Positions 18,090 to 27,578 of a stretch of 64,000 nt of DNA are shown in pieces. Origin of the DNA: CAMAVH01 sp046297835 (GTDB taxonomy: Bacteria; Pseudomonadota; Alphaproteobacteria; SMXQ01); the NCBI GenBank assembly GCA_046297835.1, contig JBKBHI010000007.1:186001-250000 (forward strand), given 5' to 3'. Numbering within the stretch: position 1 is the first letter of the stretch; each line of letters opens with the position of its first letter. The position numbers and the translations under genes are program-made. The notes beneath the pieces were generated by a model. That model saw nothing but the letters and a program-made list of their open reading frames with translations, was not told where the DNA came from and made no database searches.

Positions 18090-18160
18090 GACAAGCCTCG
18101 GCGATGTGCGGTCGGCATGATATCGCGCCGGCGCGATCGCGCCAACGGCGTCGCCGACTT

Positions 18161-18718
18161 TCAATGCATCACGGTGAGCGGCGTCGCGTGGATGAAACGG
18201 CGGGGCGCGGGCGTGGCAGGATTCGCGCTCCGCTCCGGCAGGGTCAGGCGCGCTTCGGCGAGCGCGGTGGCGAGGCCGCAGGCGTAATCGGTGGCGATGC
18301 GCACTGCCGCCGGCGGCAGCCAGTCGGCAAGCAGCAGCGCCGCGTCGTGCGCGCGTTCGCGCTGCAGGCAGCCGATGGCGCAGAGCAGCCGCGCCTCGTC
18401 TTCCGTCAGGCCGTCGCAACGCGGCCGCCCCATCATGATCGGGCGCGTCGCCGCCGCTTCGAGAATGCTGATGAAAGACTGGAAACAAGCGACGCCGACG
18501 CTGCAAAGCGCGGCGGCGAGGAACCCGTCGCGCCAGTCGGCATGGCCGGCGTTAGGCTCGATCCGTCGCGCGGTCCACAGCCGCAGCGCGACCACCAATA
18601 AGGACTCGGCGGTGCGCAGATCGGTCAGCCGTGTGCCGGCCGGATAGGCGGCGAGCGGATCCAGTTCGGCGCGGTCGAAGTCGGGACGGAAATCGGGACG
18701 CGGAGAGAATTTCGGCAC
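18161..18718 (-). CDS. Conserved-looking hypothetical protein behind a Fur-like box
   Basis: 185-residue protein that I do not recognise. The start is a GTG at 18718, supported by AGGAG 8 bases upstream. The sequence is largely helical, with Cys residues in CSVGVACF and CAIGCLQRE, and has no signal peptide or clear membrane segment. It is divergent in content from the hydrolase 71 bases downstream but could be co-transcribed with it. The upstream A/T-rich palindromic element at 18756-18781 suggests iron or metal control. The long open frame with normal codon use and a proper ribosome site supports a real gene. Confidence 0.65.
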   Translation of the reverse strand: MPKFSPRPDFRPDFDRAELDPLAAYPAGTRLTDLRTAESLLVVALRLWTARRIEPNAGHADWRDGFLAAALCSVGVACFQSFISILEAAATRPIMMGRPRCDGLTEDEARLLCAIGCLQRERAHDAALLLADWLPPAAVRIATDYACGLATALAEARLTLPERSANPATPAPRRFIHATPLTVMH

Positions 18719-18755
18719 GGCGCGCTCCTATCGTGAACGGGCGCACCTTAACGAA

Positions 18756-18781
18756 TGCAATTGCAAATCATTATTAGAATA
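18756..18781 (-). promoter_or_regulatory. Fur/Mur-like box upstream of the 185-residue hypothetical gene
   Basis: In a GC-rich setting this short A/T-rich stretch carries the palindrome TGCAATTGCA followed by AATCATTATT. That resembles alphaproteobacterial Fur-family operators (TGCAAAT / AATCATT half-sites). It sits about 38-63 bases upstream of the GTG at 18718, a promoter-like distance. The match is by eye only and no known operator was aligned. Confidence 0.4.
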
Positions 18782-18888
18782 TGCGCCTAGCAGCTAGACG
18801 CTTTCGAGCCGGCAGCCGACGGGGCCGGCTCAGGTGACGGCTTGCGCCTCCTGCGTCGCCTGTTCGAGCGGCGTCACGGCGCAAGCGA

Positions 18889-19947
18889 TCAGCGCATGTT
18901 GCCGAGGATGCTGGAGCGGTTGTCCTGCACCTTCTTGATGAAGTTGGTCATCAGATCGAAGGCTTCGTTGCGCTTGTTGGTCAGGCTCTGCATGCGCAGC
19001 ATGTCCATCTGCTGGCTGCTGTTCAGGCTGTCGATCTGGCCCTTGAGCTGCGCGATCTGCAAGTCGAGCTTTTGCGCCCGCTCCAAATCGGCGCCGGCCA
19101 GGTTGGTGGGCAGCTTGGCCCGTTCGGCGTTGAGCTGTTTCACTTGCTCGTTAAATTTCGCAACATCCTGGTTGCGCTGCTGTATCGCGTCGATCTGCGA
19201 CTTGAGCTGGCTTTCGAGCAATTCGGCGCGCTGCGACTGGATCGCCATCATGGCGGATTCGAGATCCAGGCCTTGAATGTCGATGGGCGTGACGCCGCCG
19301 ATGCCGCCGATGCTCGAGCCGCGCGCGGTGGGAGCGCTGCCGGCCGGCGCGTTCGCCGCTTGCGGATTGGCGGCGAGCGCGGAAAGCGTCGCGGTCGGGA
19401 TGGCCGCGCCGGCGCGGCTGACCACCAGCACCTCGTATTGCGGCACGGCGAACTCGCGGCCGTTGAACGCGTACTTGCAGCCGTTGCCGGCGAGCTTGCC
19501 GGGCGTCACGCCGCCTTGGCTCGCGGCGCGGCAGATCGGCAGCAGCGTCTCGCCCTCGCGCGCCGCCATGAACGCGCCCGGCGGCTTTTGGCCGTTTTGC
19601 GCCGGCACCCAGCGGACGAATTGCGGATTCTGCGCCAGCGCGGCGCTGTTGCCGAGCAGCAGATCGTAAGCCGGCAGGCTGACTTCCGCGCCGCCATGGC
19701 CGAAGGCGCAATTTCCGCCGACGACCCGGCCGATTTCGCGCGCGCCTTGATGGCTCGCGGCGCATAGCGCGGTGGGCCGGCCCTGCTCCATGCCGCCCGG
19801 AAGGGCGTTGGCGGGAATCGGCTGGCCGGCGCGCGCGGCCTGCCAGATGACCAGCGTGTCGTCCGCCGGAGCCTGCGCTTGGACAGCGGCGGGCCAGAGA
19901 ACGAGCGCGCCGGCGACGGCGGCGGACAGGAACGCGGGCTTGGTCAT
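18889..19947 (-). CDS. Secreted DM9-repeat (DUF3421) protein with C-terminal coiled coil
   Basis: 352-residue protein from the ATG at 19947. Residues 1-25 look like a signal peptide ending near AAVQAQA. Two DM9-type repeats follow: a first degenerate one at about 40-105 and a clear second at about 115-185. The second contains WVPAQNGQKPPGAFMAARE, ICRAASQGGVTPGK and YEVLVVS, all DM9 hallmarks. A Gly/Ala/Pro linker leads into a long charged coiled coil (about 250-345) with heptads such as LESQLKSQIDAIQQ. DM9 domains are known mostly as glycan-binding modules in animals and occur sporadically in bacteria. The molecular role here is unknown, but an envelope or secreted location is likely. Confidence 0.75.
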   Translation of the reverse strand: MTKPAFLSAAVAGALVLWPAAVQAQAPADDTLVIWQAARAGQPIPANALPGGMEQGRPTALCAASHQGAREIGRVVGGNCAFGHGGAEVSLPAYDLLLGNSAALAQNPQFVRWVPAQNGQKPPGAFMAAREGETLLPICRAASQGGVTPGKLAGNGCKYAFNGREFAVPQYEVLVVSRAGAAIPTATLSALAANPQAANAPAGSAPTARGSSIGGIGGVTPIDIQGLDLESAMMAIQSQRAELLESQLKSQIDAIQQRNQDVAKFNEQVKQLNAERAKLPTNLAGADLERAQKLDLQIAQLKGQIDSLNSSQQMDMLRMQSLTNKRNEAFDLMTNFIKKVQDNRSSILGNMR

Positions 19948-20096
19948 CGGATTCCCCTCGGGTTGCAGCGAGCGCCGCGTACGACAAACGCGCCGCATCT
20001 CGCGCAGATATAGCCAACTCCGGCGGGCGGCGCTGGAATTTTTCACGGGGATTTGAGCGATCGCGTGCCGGTTCAAGGCGCGTTTGGCGCGTCTTC

Positions 20097-20303
20097 TTAA
20101 CGCGCCTTGGGCGCGTCTTCCGGGGAGGGCTTGTCGAGCTGCTTGCCGTCGAGGTCGCGGCGGTCGCGCTCGAATTCGGCGACCTGGCGCGTTTTCTCGT
20201 CCTTGGCGCGGCCGAAGCGGACGCGATTCTCGTCCGCCTTCTTCGCCGAAGCGGCGCGCGCCCGCTGCTTGCGGAACTGGTTGAGATTGACGACGTCGCC
20301 CAT
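20097..20303 (-). CDS. DUF4169 family protein
   Basis: Small basic protein (68 residues) that starts MGDVVNLNQFRKQRARA and continues with a highly charged helix, RFGRAKDEKTRQVAEFERD. This matches the alphaproteobacterial DUF4169 family, which is typically encoded near a ribbon-helix-helix protein and fumC, as here (23.7-25.4 kb). The function is unknown. Confidence 0.8.
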   Translation of the reverse strand: MGDVVNLNQFRKQRARAASAKKADENRVRFGRAKDEKTRQVAEFERDRRDLDGKQLDKPSPEDAPKAR

Positions 20304-20505
20304 ACTGGCCGTCCTTACCCCGCCGAAGCGGGCTGTCTCTAGGACCGGCCGGTCAGGCGGCGGGGGCGCCGCGCGGAGGGGCCGGATCGTTGGCGTCGAC
20401 TAAATCGGCGAAAAATCGTCAAGCGGCGGGGCCGCGCCGATCGGCCCCTATCATCAAAGCGCCATATTCAGTAGGATAGATTAACGGAAACAGTCGGGAC
20501 CGCAA

Positions 20506-23500
20506 GTGTCCTCGCAGCTTTGCCCGCCGCCGCCGGCGCGAAGCTGTAGGGACACGACGCGCAGCGATTCCGTTTCCCCCTCATCCGCCCGTTCGGCCTT
20601 CAACCCGGTTAGCCGTTTGAAGAAGTTTCTGTTCGTCTTCGCCGCCGTTCTCGTGCTGTTGGTCGGCGCCGCTCTCGTCGCGCCCAGTTTCATCGACTGG
20701 ACGCGCTATCGCGACACCATCGCCGCCGAGATCGAGCGCGCCGCGGGCCGCAAAGTCGTGATCGCCGGAACCGTCGAGGCGTCGCTGCTGCCGACGCCGC
20801 GCTTGCTGCTCAACGACGCGCGCTTCGGCAACATTCCCGGCGCGTCGTCGCCGGAGATGGCGCGGCTGCGCTCGCTCGAAGCGCGCGTCGCGCTGCTGCC
20901 GCTGTTCTCCGGCCAGATCGTCGTCGAAAGCTTCGTGCTGCGCGAGCCGGTCGTCACGCTCGAAGTGCTGGCCGATGGCCGGCGCAATTGGGTGTTTGAC
21001 GCCGACCCTGCGGCGGCGCAAGCCAGTCTGTGGGACGACCAGCCGTTCGTCGCGCCCGAATCGGTGCAGTTGCAGAACGCCTCGATTACCAACGGCACGG
21101 TGATCTACCGCAACGCCCTGAACGGCGACGAGGAGCGCTTCGAGAACGTCAACGCCCGCGTGGTCGCCGACAGTCTGGCCGGCCCGTTGCGTGCCGCCGG
21201 GGAGGCGCGCGTCGGCGGCAAGCCGGCCCGCTTCACGCTCGCCGCTGGCCGCTTCGATTTCCGCCACGCCACCGCGACGCCGCTCAACGCCACGGTGGAC
21301 CTGATGGGCCCGGGCGGCAACACGCTGCGCGGCGCGCTCGCGTTCAACGGCACGGCGCAGTTCGCCCCGGGGCTGAAACTGTCGGGCAAGGCGCGGCTCG
21401 GCGGCGCCGATTTCGCCGCCGCGCTCGCCAGCTTCGGCCCGACCGGCGAATTGCCGGGATTGCTCGGTCAGCCGTTCAGCCTGGAAGGCAAGCTGACGAC
21501 GGACGGCGACAAGGCGGATATCGAGGGCCTGGTGGCCCAACTCGGCGAAGTGCGCAGCCAGGGCAAGGCCGCGCTGACGTTCGTCGGCCCGCGCGACGGC
21601 AAGCCGCAACTCGATCTGGCGCTGACCTTCGGCTACATCGATCTCGACGCTTGGCTCGACATGCCGCCGCGCGCCGGCGAGGCGCGCAAGGGCGGCGGGC
21701 TGCTGCCTGCCGGCATCCGCCTGTCGCTCGAAACCTCGGCCGAGGCGATCAACTACCGCAAGGGCCTGTTCCGCCAGATCAAGGCGTCGGCCGAACTGGC
21801 CGATGGCGCGGCGACGCTGCGCCAGCTCACCCTTCAAGCGCCGGGCGGCACCGATGCGACGCTCGACGGCCGCCTCGTCGCCGAAGCGAATATGCCGCCG
21901 CGCTTCGACGGCCGCATCGACATGGCCTCCGACGATTTCCGCAATCTGCTCGGCTGGGCCGGCGTCAATGCCAAAAGCCTGCCGGCCGGGCGGCTCAACA
22001 AGCTGACGGCGACGGGCCGCATCGGCCTCGGCGTCGAGACGCTGGAACTGAGCGATCTCGACCTGCGCTTCGATTCGACCAAGCTGACCGGTGGCATTGT
22101 CGCCGCGCTCCGCGCGCGCCCGGCCTTCGGCGCGAATCTCGCCGTCGACCAGATCAATTTCGACGCCTATCTGCCAGACGGCGCGGCCGGCGGCCTGCCG
22201 CTGACGGCGGAGACGGGGGCGAGCTTTGATGCCAACATCCTGCTGCGCGCGGGCCAGTTCGTGTGGCGGCAGGTGCCGTTGCGCGATCTCGCGCTCGACG
22301 GCACCCTGGATGCCGGCAATCTGACGTTGCGCAAGCTGGCGGCCGGCGTCGGCAGCGGCGCGGGCGACGGGACCTTCTCGCTGACCGGCGAGGTCAAGGC
22401 GATCGCCGCCAAGCCGGCGGTCGCGCTCGACATCGCCGCCGAAGCGAAAGACCCGGCCGCGCTTTACCGTCTCGCCGGCATCGAGATGCCGCCCGTCCTG
22501 CCCGGCGGCCTCAAGCTCGCCGCGCGCGTCGAAAGCGACGCCAAGGGCTACCGCTTCCCCAAGATCGACGCGTCCCTCGGCGGCAACGCGATCGCCGGCG
22601 CGGCGGCGCTAGCGCTCGACGGGGCGCGGCCGAAGCTCAGCGGCAAGCTGTCGCTCGGCGCGATCGACACGGCGGCGCTGTTCGGGGTCGATGGCCGTCC
22701 GAATGCGCCGTGGTCGGACGCGCCGCTGGCGCTCTATCTGTTCGGCTTCGCCGACGCCGAACTCGATCTCGCGGCCAAGACGCTGACGCACAAGACCTGG
22801 CGCGTCGCCGACGCCGGCGCGCGCGTCACGGCGGCGAACGGCGCGCTCGCGGTCGAGGGCCTGTCGGGCAAGCTGCTTGGCGGCGATCTGGCGCTGAGCG
22901 CCCGTCTCGCGCCGGCGGAGAGCGGCGCGGCGCTCGAAGGCAGCTTCGCCTTGGCCGGCGCGAGCGTGCCGCAGGGACTGCTCGCCAGCAAGAGCTTCGA
23001 TCTCGCCGGCGGCAAGCTCGATCTCGCCATGGAGTTCGCCGCGCGCGGCGCGAGCGAGGCGGGCCTGATCGCCGGCCTCGCCGGCAAGGGCCAATACGGC
23101 TTGCAGGGCGCGACGCTGCGCGGCGTCGATCTCGCCGCCGCCGCCAAGCGTATGCCCGCGGTCGTCGCGCCGGCCGACGTGCAGGCGGCGCTCAGGACGG
23201 CGCTCGCCGGCAACGGCAAGCTCGCCTCTCTCGACGGCAGCTTCACGTTGGAGAACGGCGTGGCGGCGACTGACGATCTCGTCATGCAGATCGAAGGCGC
23301 GAAGGGCGAGGGCGAGATTCGCGCCAATCTCGCCGACTGGACGATCGAGGGCGTCATCGATTTCAAGCTCGACGGCGACGCAGCGGCTCCGCCGGCGCAA
23401 TTGCGGCTCGTCGGCCCGCTCGGCGCGGCGAGCAAAAGCTTCGACAGCGCCGCGCTACAGGCCCATGCGCTCGAACGCGCGGCCAAGATCGAGGCGGAGC

Positions 23501-23709
23501 GTCAGGCCAAGGTCGAAGCGGAGCGGCGCGCCGCCGCCGAGCGCGCCGCGCAGCAGCGTTTGCAACAGCAACAGCAGCAATCGGCTCCGCCCACCGCGCC
23601 GCCGCCGCGTCCGCAAGCGCCCGCCGCGGCCCCGTCGGCCAATGGCGCGCCGGCGCCGAGCGGCGACAGTTTCATCAACGACGTGTTGCAGGGCTTGCCG
23701 GCGAGATAG
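20506..23709 (+). CDS. AsmA family protein
   Basis: Large inner-membrane-anchored, mostly periplasmic protein of the AsmA-like superfamily (1067 residues), whose members are implicated in outer-membrane assembly and phospholipid transfer. One membrane anchor (FLFVFAAVLVLLVGAALVA) is followed by the diagnostic FIDWTRYRDTIAAEIERAAGRKV, and the C-terminal half has the AsmA_2 pattern. A Gln/Pro/Ala-rich tail with a coiled stretch (about 985-1045) ends the protein. The GTG at 20506 gives a 37-residue leader that does not look coding. A TTG at 20617 (LKKFLFVF) is an equally plausible start, and neither has a good ribosome site. Confidence 0.85.
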   Translation: MSSQLCPPPPARSCRDTTRSDSVSPSSARSAFNPVSRLKKFLFVFAAVLVLLVGAALVAPSFIDWTRYRDTIAAEIERAAGRKVVIAGTVEASLLPTPRLLLNDARFGNIPGASSPEMARLRSLEARVALLPLFSGQIVVESFVLREPVVTLEVLADGRRNWVFDADPAAAQASLWDDQPFVAPESVQLQNASITNGTVIYRNALNGDEERFENVNARVVADSLAGPLRAAGEARVGGKPARFTLAAGRFDFRHATATPLNATVDLMGPGGNTLRGALAFNGTAQFAPGLKLSGKARLGGADFAAALASFGPTGELPGLLGQPFSLEGKLTTDGDKADIEGLVAQLGEVRSQGKAALTFVGPRDGKPQLDLALTFGYIDLDAWLDMPPRAGEARKGGGLLPAGIRLSLETSAEAINYRKGLFRQIKASAELADGAATLRQLTLQAPGGTDATLDGRLVAEANMPPRFDGRIDMASDDFRNLLGWAGVNAKSLPAGRLNKLTATGRIGLGVETLELSDLDLRFDSTKLTGGIVAALRARPAFGANLAVDQINFDAYLPDGAAGGLPLTAETGASFDANILLRAGQFVWRQVPLRDLALDGTLDAGNLTLRKLAAGVGSGAGDGTFSLTGEVKAIAAKPAVALDIAAEAKDPAALYRLAGIEMPPVLPGGLKLAARVESDAKGYRFPKIDASLGGNAIAGAAALALDGARPKLSGKLSLGAIDTAALFGVDGRPNAPWSDAPLALYLFGFADAELDLAAKTLTHKTWRVADAGARVTAANGALAVEGLSGKLLGGDLALSARLAPAESGAALEGSFALAGASVPQGLLASKSFDLAGGKLDLAMEFAARGASEAGLIAGLAGKGQYGLQGATLRGVDLAAAAKRMPAVVAPADVQAALRTALAGNGKLASLDGSFTLENGVAATDDLVMQIEGAKGEGEIRANLADWTIEGVIDFKLDGDAAAPPAQLRLVGPLGAASKSFDSAALQAHALERAAKIEAERQAKVEAERRAAAERAAQQRLQQQQQQSAPPTAPPPRPQAPAAAPSANGAPAPSGDSFINDVLQGLPAR

Positions 23710-23715
23710 GGCGGT

Positions 23716-23966
23716 TCAGCCGTTCGCTTTCGCGCGCAACCGGTCGAGCACGTAAAGGCGGATGGCGCTGGAGAGGTTGCCGCCGCGCGCCGTGTCGATC
23801 TCCTCGATCAGCTTGCCGAGCGGCATGTTCTTCTCGGCGGCAGCGGCGCGCAGCTCGTCCCAGAAAGCTTCTTCGAGCGATACGCTGGTCTTATGGCCGG
23901 CGATCAGCACCGAGCGTTTGCGCACTCGGCTGTCCCGGCGCGTCTCTTCGTTCACGCTTTCGGGGC

Positions 23967-23970
<4 letters not shown>
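23716..23970 (-). CDS. Ribbon-helix-helix domain protein
   Basis: 84-residue protein containing an RHH_4-type DNA-binding fold: a beta strand RKRSVLIAGHKTSVSLEEAFW followed by helices ELRAAAAEKNMPLGKLIEEI and SAIRLYVLDRLRA. The start at 23970 makes an ATGA overlap with the fumC stop, so it is translationally coupled to fumC. A longer frame upstream is only a shadow of fumC. Genes of this family next to fumC are common in Rhizobiales. A regulatory role is inferred, and the target is unknown. Confidence 0.85.
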
Positions 23971-25375
<1,405 letters not shown>

Positions 25376-25379
<4 letters not shown>

Positions 25380-25795
25380 GGCCTGGATTTAACCACGCGC
25401 GTGGCGGGGCGTCTCGCGGCTTTCGCGCTTTGGCTGTTGGCCCGTTTCGCTTTGGCTTGTTTGGTCTTTTGTGCGCCGCGCGCGGCGATCACGCCGAGTT
25501 CCAGCCACGGCATGATGGCCCGCGCGTGCAGCGTGCTGCGCGGCGGCGCTTCGTAATAGGACGTGACCATCTCCTTCGCGCCGCGCATGAAGCTGAACGG
25601 CTTGCCGCCGACGCGCTCGAAGCGCACACGCGTCTCGGCGTCGGTCTTGAAATAGAGCCGGTCCTTCGCGATCAGCGCGAACATCAGCCCGTCGAGATAG
25701 AGCCCGTAGCCCCCGAACATGGCGCGCGCGCGGATGTCGCCGTGCGGCGCGAGCAGCGCGAGCACGCGCTCGACGAACTTGGTCTTCTGCGGCAT
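25376..25795 (-). CDS. TfoX N-terminal domain protein
   Basis: 139-residue protein whose first 100 residues match the TfoX/Sxy N-terminal domain, with FVERVLALL, RAMFGGYGLYLDGLMFALI, LYFKTD and the C-terminal YYEAPPR. A Lys/Ala-rich basic tail of about 35 residues follows. In gamma-proteobacteria the full TfoX controls competence. Stand-alone N-terminal domains such as this are widespread and uncharacterised. The stop overlaps the fumC start by 4 bases. Confidence 0.82.
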
Positions 25796-25930
25796 CGATG
25801 CGGTCCCGTTGATAGGCTTGAGCGATGGGCCGATAGGTCGTCACGATATGGCTGTCATTGCGAGGCTTTTGGTTGCCGTCGCGCGTCGCGCTGTTAGTTT
25901 AGCGCCAATTTCAAAATCTGGGAGATCGTC

Positions 25931-26944
25931 ATGATCGCGCGTTTCGCCGTTACCGCCGCCGCTGCCGCCCTTTGTCTCGCCGCGCCCGCCGCCGCGCAGG
26001 ATGTCGCCGGCTTCTACAAGGGGAAGCAGATCGTCGTGCTGGTCGGCACCGGCCCCGGCACCACCTACGACATTTACGCCCACACGCTGGCCGAGCATAT
26101 GGGCCGGCACCTGCCGGGCGCGCCGAACTTCATCGTCCAGGGCATCCCCGGCGCGGGCGGCGCGAAGGCGGCGCAGATGCTTTACAACACGGTGGCGAAA
26201 GACGGCACGTATCTCGCCGTGCTGCAGCCGAACCTCGTGCTGTCGGCGGTGCTCGACGAGCAGAAGCCGCTGTTCGAATACGCCAAGTTCGGCCAGATCG
26301 GCGGCTTCGCGGCGGTCAACGGCATGCTGAGCGTCTGGACCAAAGCGCCGGCGACGACGCTGGAGGACGCCAAGAAGGTCGAGCTGTTCATGGGCACCAC
26401 CGGCCCGGGTTCGGACACCTACCAAGCGCCCAAGCTCGCCAACGCGCTGCTCGGCACCAAGTTCAAGGTGCTGTCGGGCTACAAGGACGTCGGCGAGATG
26501 GAACTGGCGATGGAGCGCGGCGAGCTGCACGGCCGCGGCGGCTCGGTCCTGTCCTGGACCTCGCGCAAGCCCGATTGGATCAGCGGCGCCAAGATCGCCT
26601 TCCTGTTCCAGATGGGCCCCAAGGCCGACCCGGCGATCCCGAACGTGCCGCTGCTGCAAGATTTGGTGCAAGGCGCGGACGCCAAGCAGATCGTCGCCTT
26701 CTTCAACGCGCCGACGGCGCTCGGGCGCGGCGTGATGACGACGCCGAACGTGCCGGCCGAGCGCTTGAAGGCGCTGCGCGACGCCTTCGCCGCGACGATG
26801 AAGGACGCGAGATTCCTGGCCGACGCGAAGACGCGCATCCTCGACATCGACCCGCTGACCGCCGAGGAATTGGAGAAGACGGTGGCCGAGGCGACGAGCC
26901 TGACGCCGGAACTGGCCGCCAAGGCGCGCGAGACGCAAAAGTAA
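25931..26944 (+). CDS. Tripartite tricarboxylate transporter (TctC/Bug) family substrate-binding protein
   Basis: Third orphan TTT receptor in the window (337 residues, plus strand). The signal peptide ends near APAAAQ. The mature start DVAGFYKGKQIVVLVGTGPGTTYD is typical of the family, with IPGAGGAKAAQMLYN and a late TPNVPAERLKALRDAF. The ATG at 25931 follows GGGAGATCGTC, which is a reasonable ribosome site. No TctAB genes are adjacent, and the ligand is unknown. Confidence 0.87.
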   Translation: MIARFAVTAAAAALCLAAPAAAQDVAGFYKGKQIVVLVGTGPGTTYDIYAHTLAEHMGRHLPGAPNFIVQGIPGAGGAKAAQMLYNTVAKDGTYLAVLQPNLVLSAVLDEQKPLFEYAKFGQIGGFAAVNGMLSVWTKAPATTLEDAKKVELFMGTTGPGSDTYQAPKLANALLGTKFKVLSGYKDVGEMELAMERGELHGRGGSVLSWTSRKPDWISGAKIAFLFQMGPKADPAIPNVPLLQDLVQGADAKQIVAFFNAPTALGRGVMTTPNVPAERLKALRDAFAATMKDARFLADAKTRILDIDPLTAEELEKTVAEATSLTPELAAKARETQK

Positions 26945-26946
26945 GC

Positions 26947-27573
26947 TTAGGCCAAATCCTCTAGATAGCCGGCCACGGCCGTCGCGGCTTCATCGAGCGT
27001 TTCGGCCTCGCTGCGGCCCGACGCCTTGGTCGGCTTGAAGGAATGGTCGCCGTCGCCGATCCAGTAAATTTGGATCGCCGGCGGCAGCGCCACGGCGCGC
27101 ACCGTCTCCGGCCCGCCGAACGTGTCGCGCGTGCCCTGCACGATGATCGCCGGCAGGCGCATGCGCAGCAGATGCGAGGTGCGCAGCACGTCGGGCTTGC
27201 CCGGCGGATGGAACGGATAGCCGAGGCAGACGAGGCCGCGCGCGCCGGCATCCTCGGCGATCAGGCTGGCCATGCGCCCGCCCATCGACTTGCCGCCGAC
27301 CACGACCTTGTCCGCGCCGCCCAATTGCTCGATCGCCTCGCGGTAGCAGGCGATCAGCTTGTCGGAGCGGTCGGGCGGGCGCTTCTTGCCGTCGGCGCGC
27401 TTGGTCGCCATGTAGGGAAACTCGAAGCGCGCGACGCGGAGGCCGCTCTTCTTGGCGATGGCCTTCGCCATCGTCGCCATGAACGGATGGTCCATGCCGG
27501 CCCCCGCGCCATGGGCGAGCATCAGCGTGAGCGGCGCGGACTTGGGGCCGTCGAACAGGAAGTCGATGGCCAT
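26947..27573 (-). CDS. Alpha/beta hydrolase of the KANL3/Tex30-like family
   Basis: 208-residue cytoplasmic protein from the ATG at 27573. The family pattern LMLAHGAGAGMDHPFM occurs near residues 16-31, the nucleophile elbow GGKSMGGRMAS is near residue 93, and GDGDHSF near the end carries the probable catalytic His. It begins 5 bases after the class I fumarase stop, so it is probably co-transcribed with it. A longer upstream frame is a shadow of the fumarase gene. The substrate is unknown. Confidence 0.78.
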   Translation of the reverse strand: MAIDFLFDGPKSAPLTLMLAHGAGAGMDHPFMATMAKAIAKKSGLRVARFEFPYMATKRADGKKRPPDRSDKLIACYREAIEQLGGADKVVVGGKSMGGRMASLIAEDAGARGLVCLGYPFHPPGKPDVLRTSHLLRMRLPAIIVQGTRDTFGGPETVRAVALPPAIQIYWIGDGDHSFKPTKASGRSEAETLDEAATAVAGYLEDLA

Positions 27574-27578
27574 GAACG

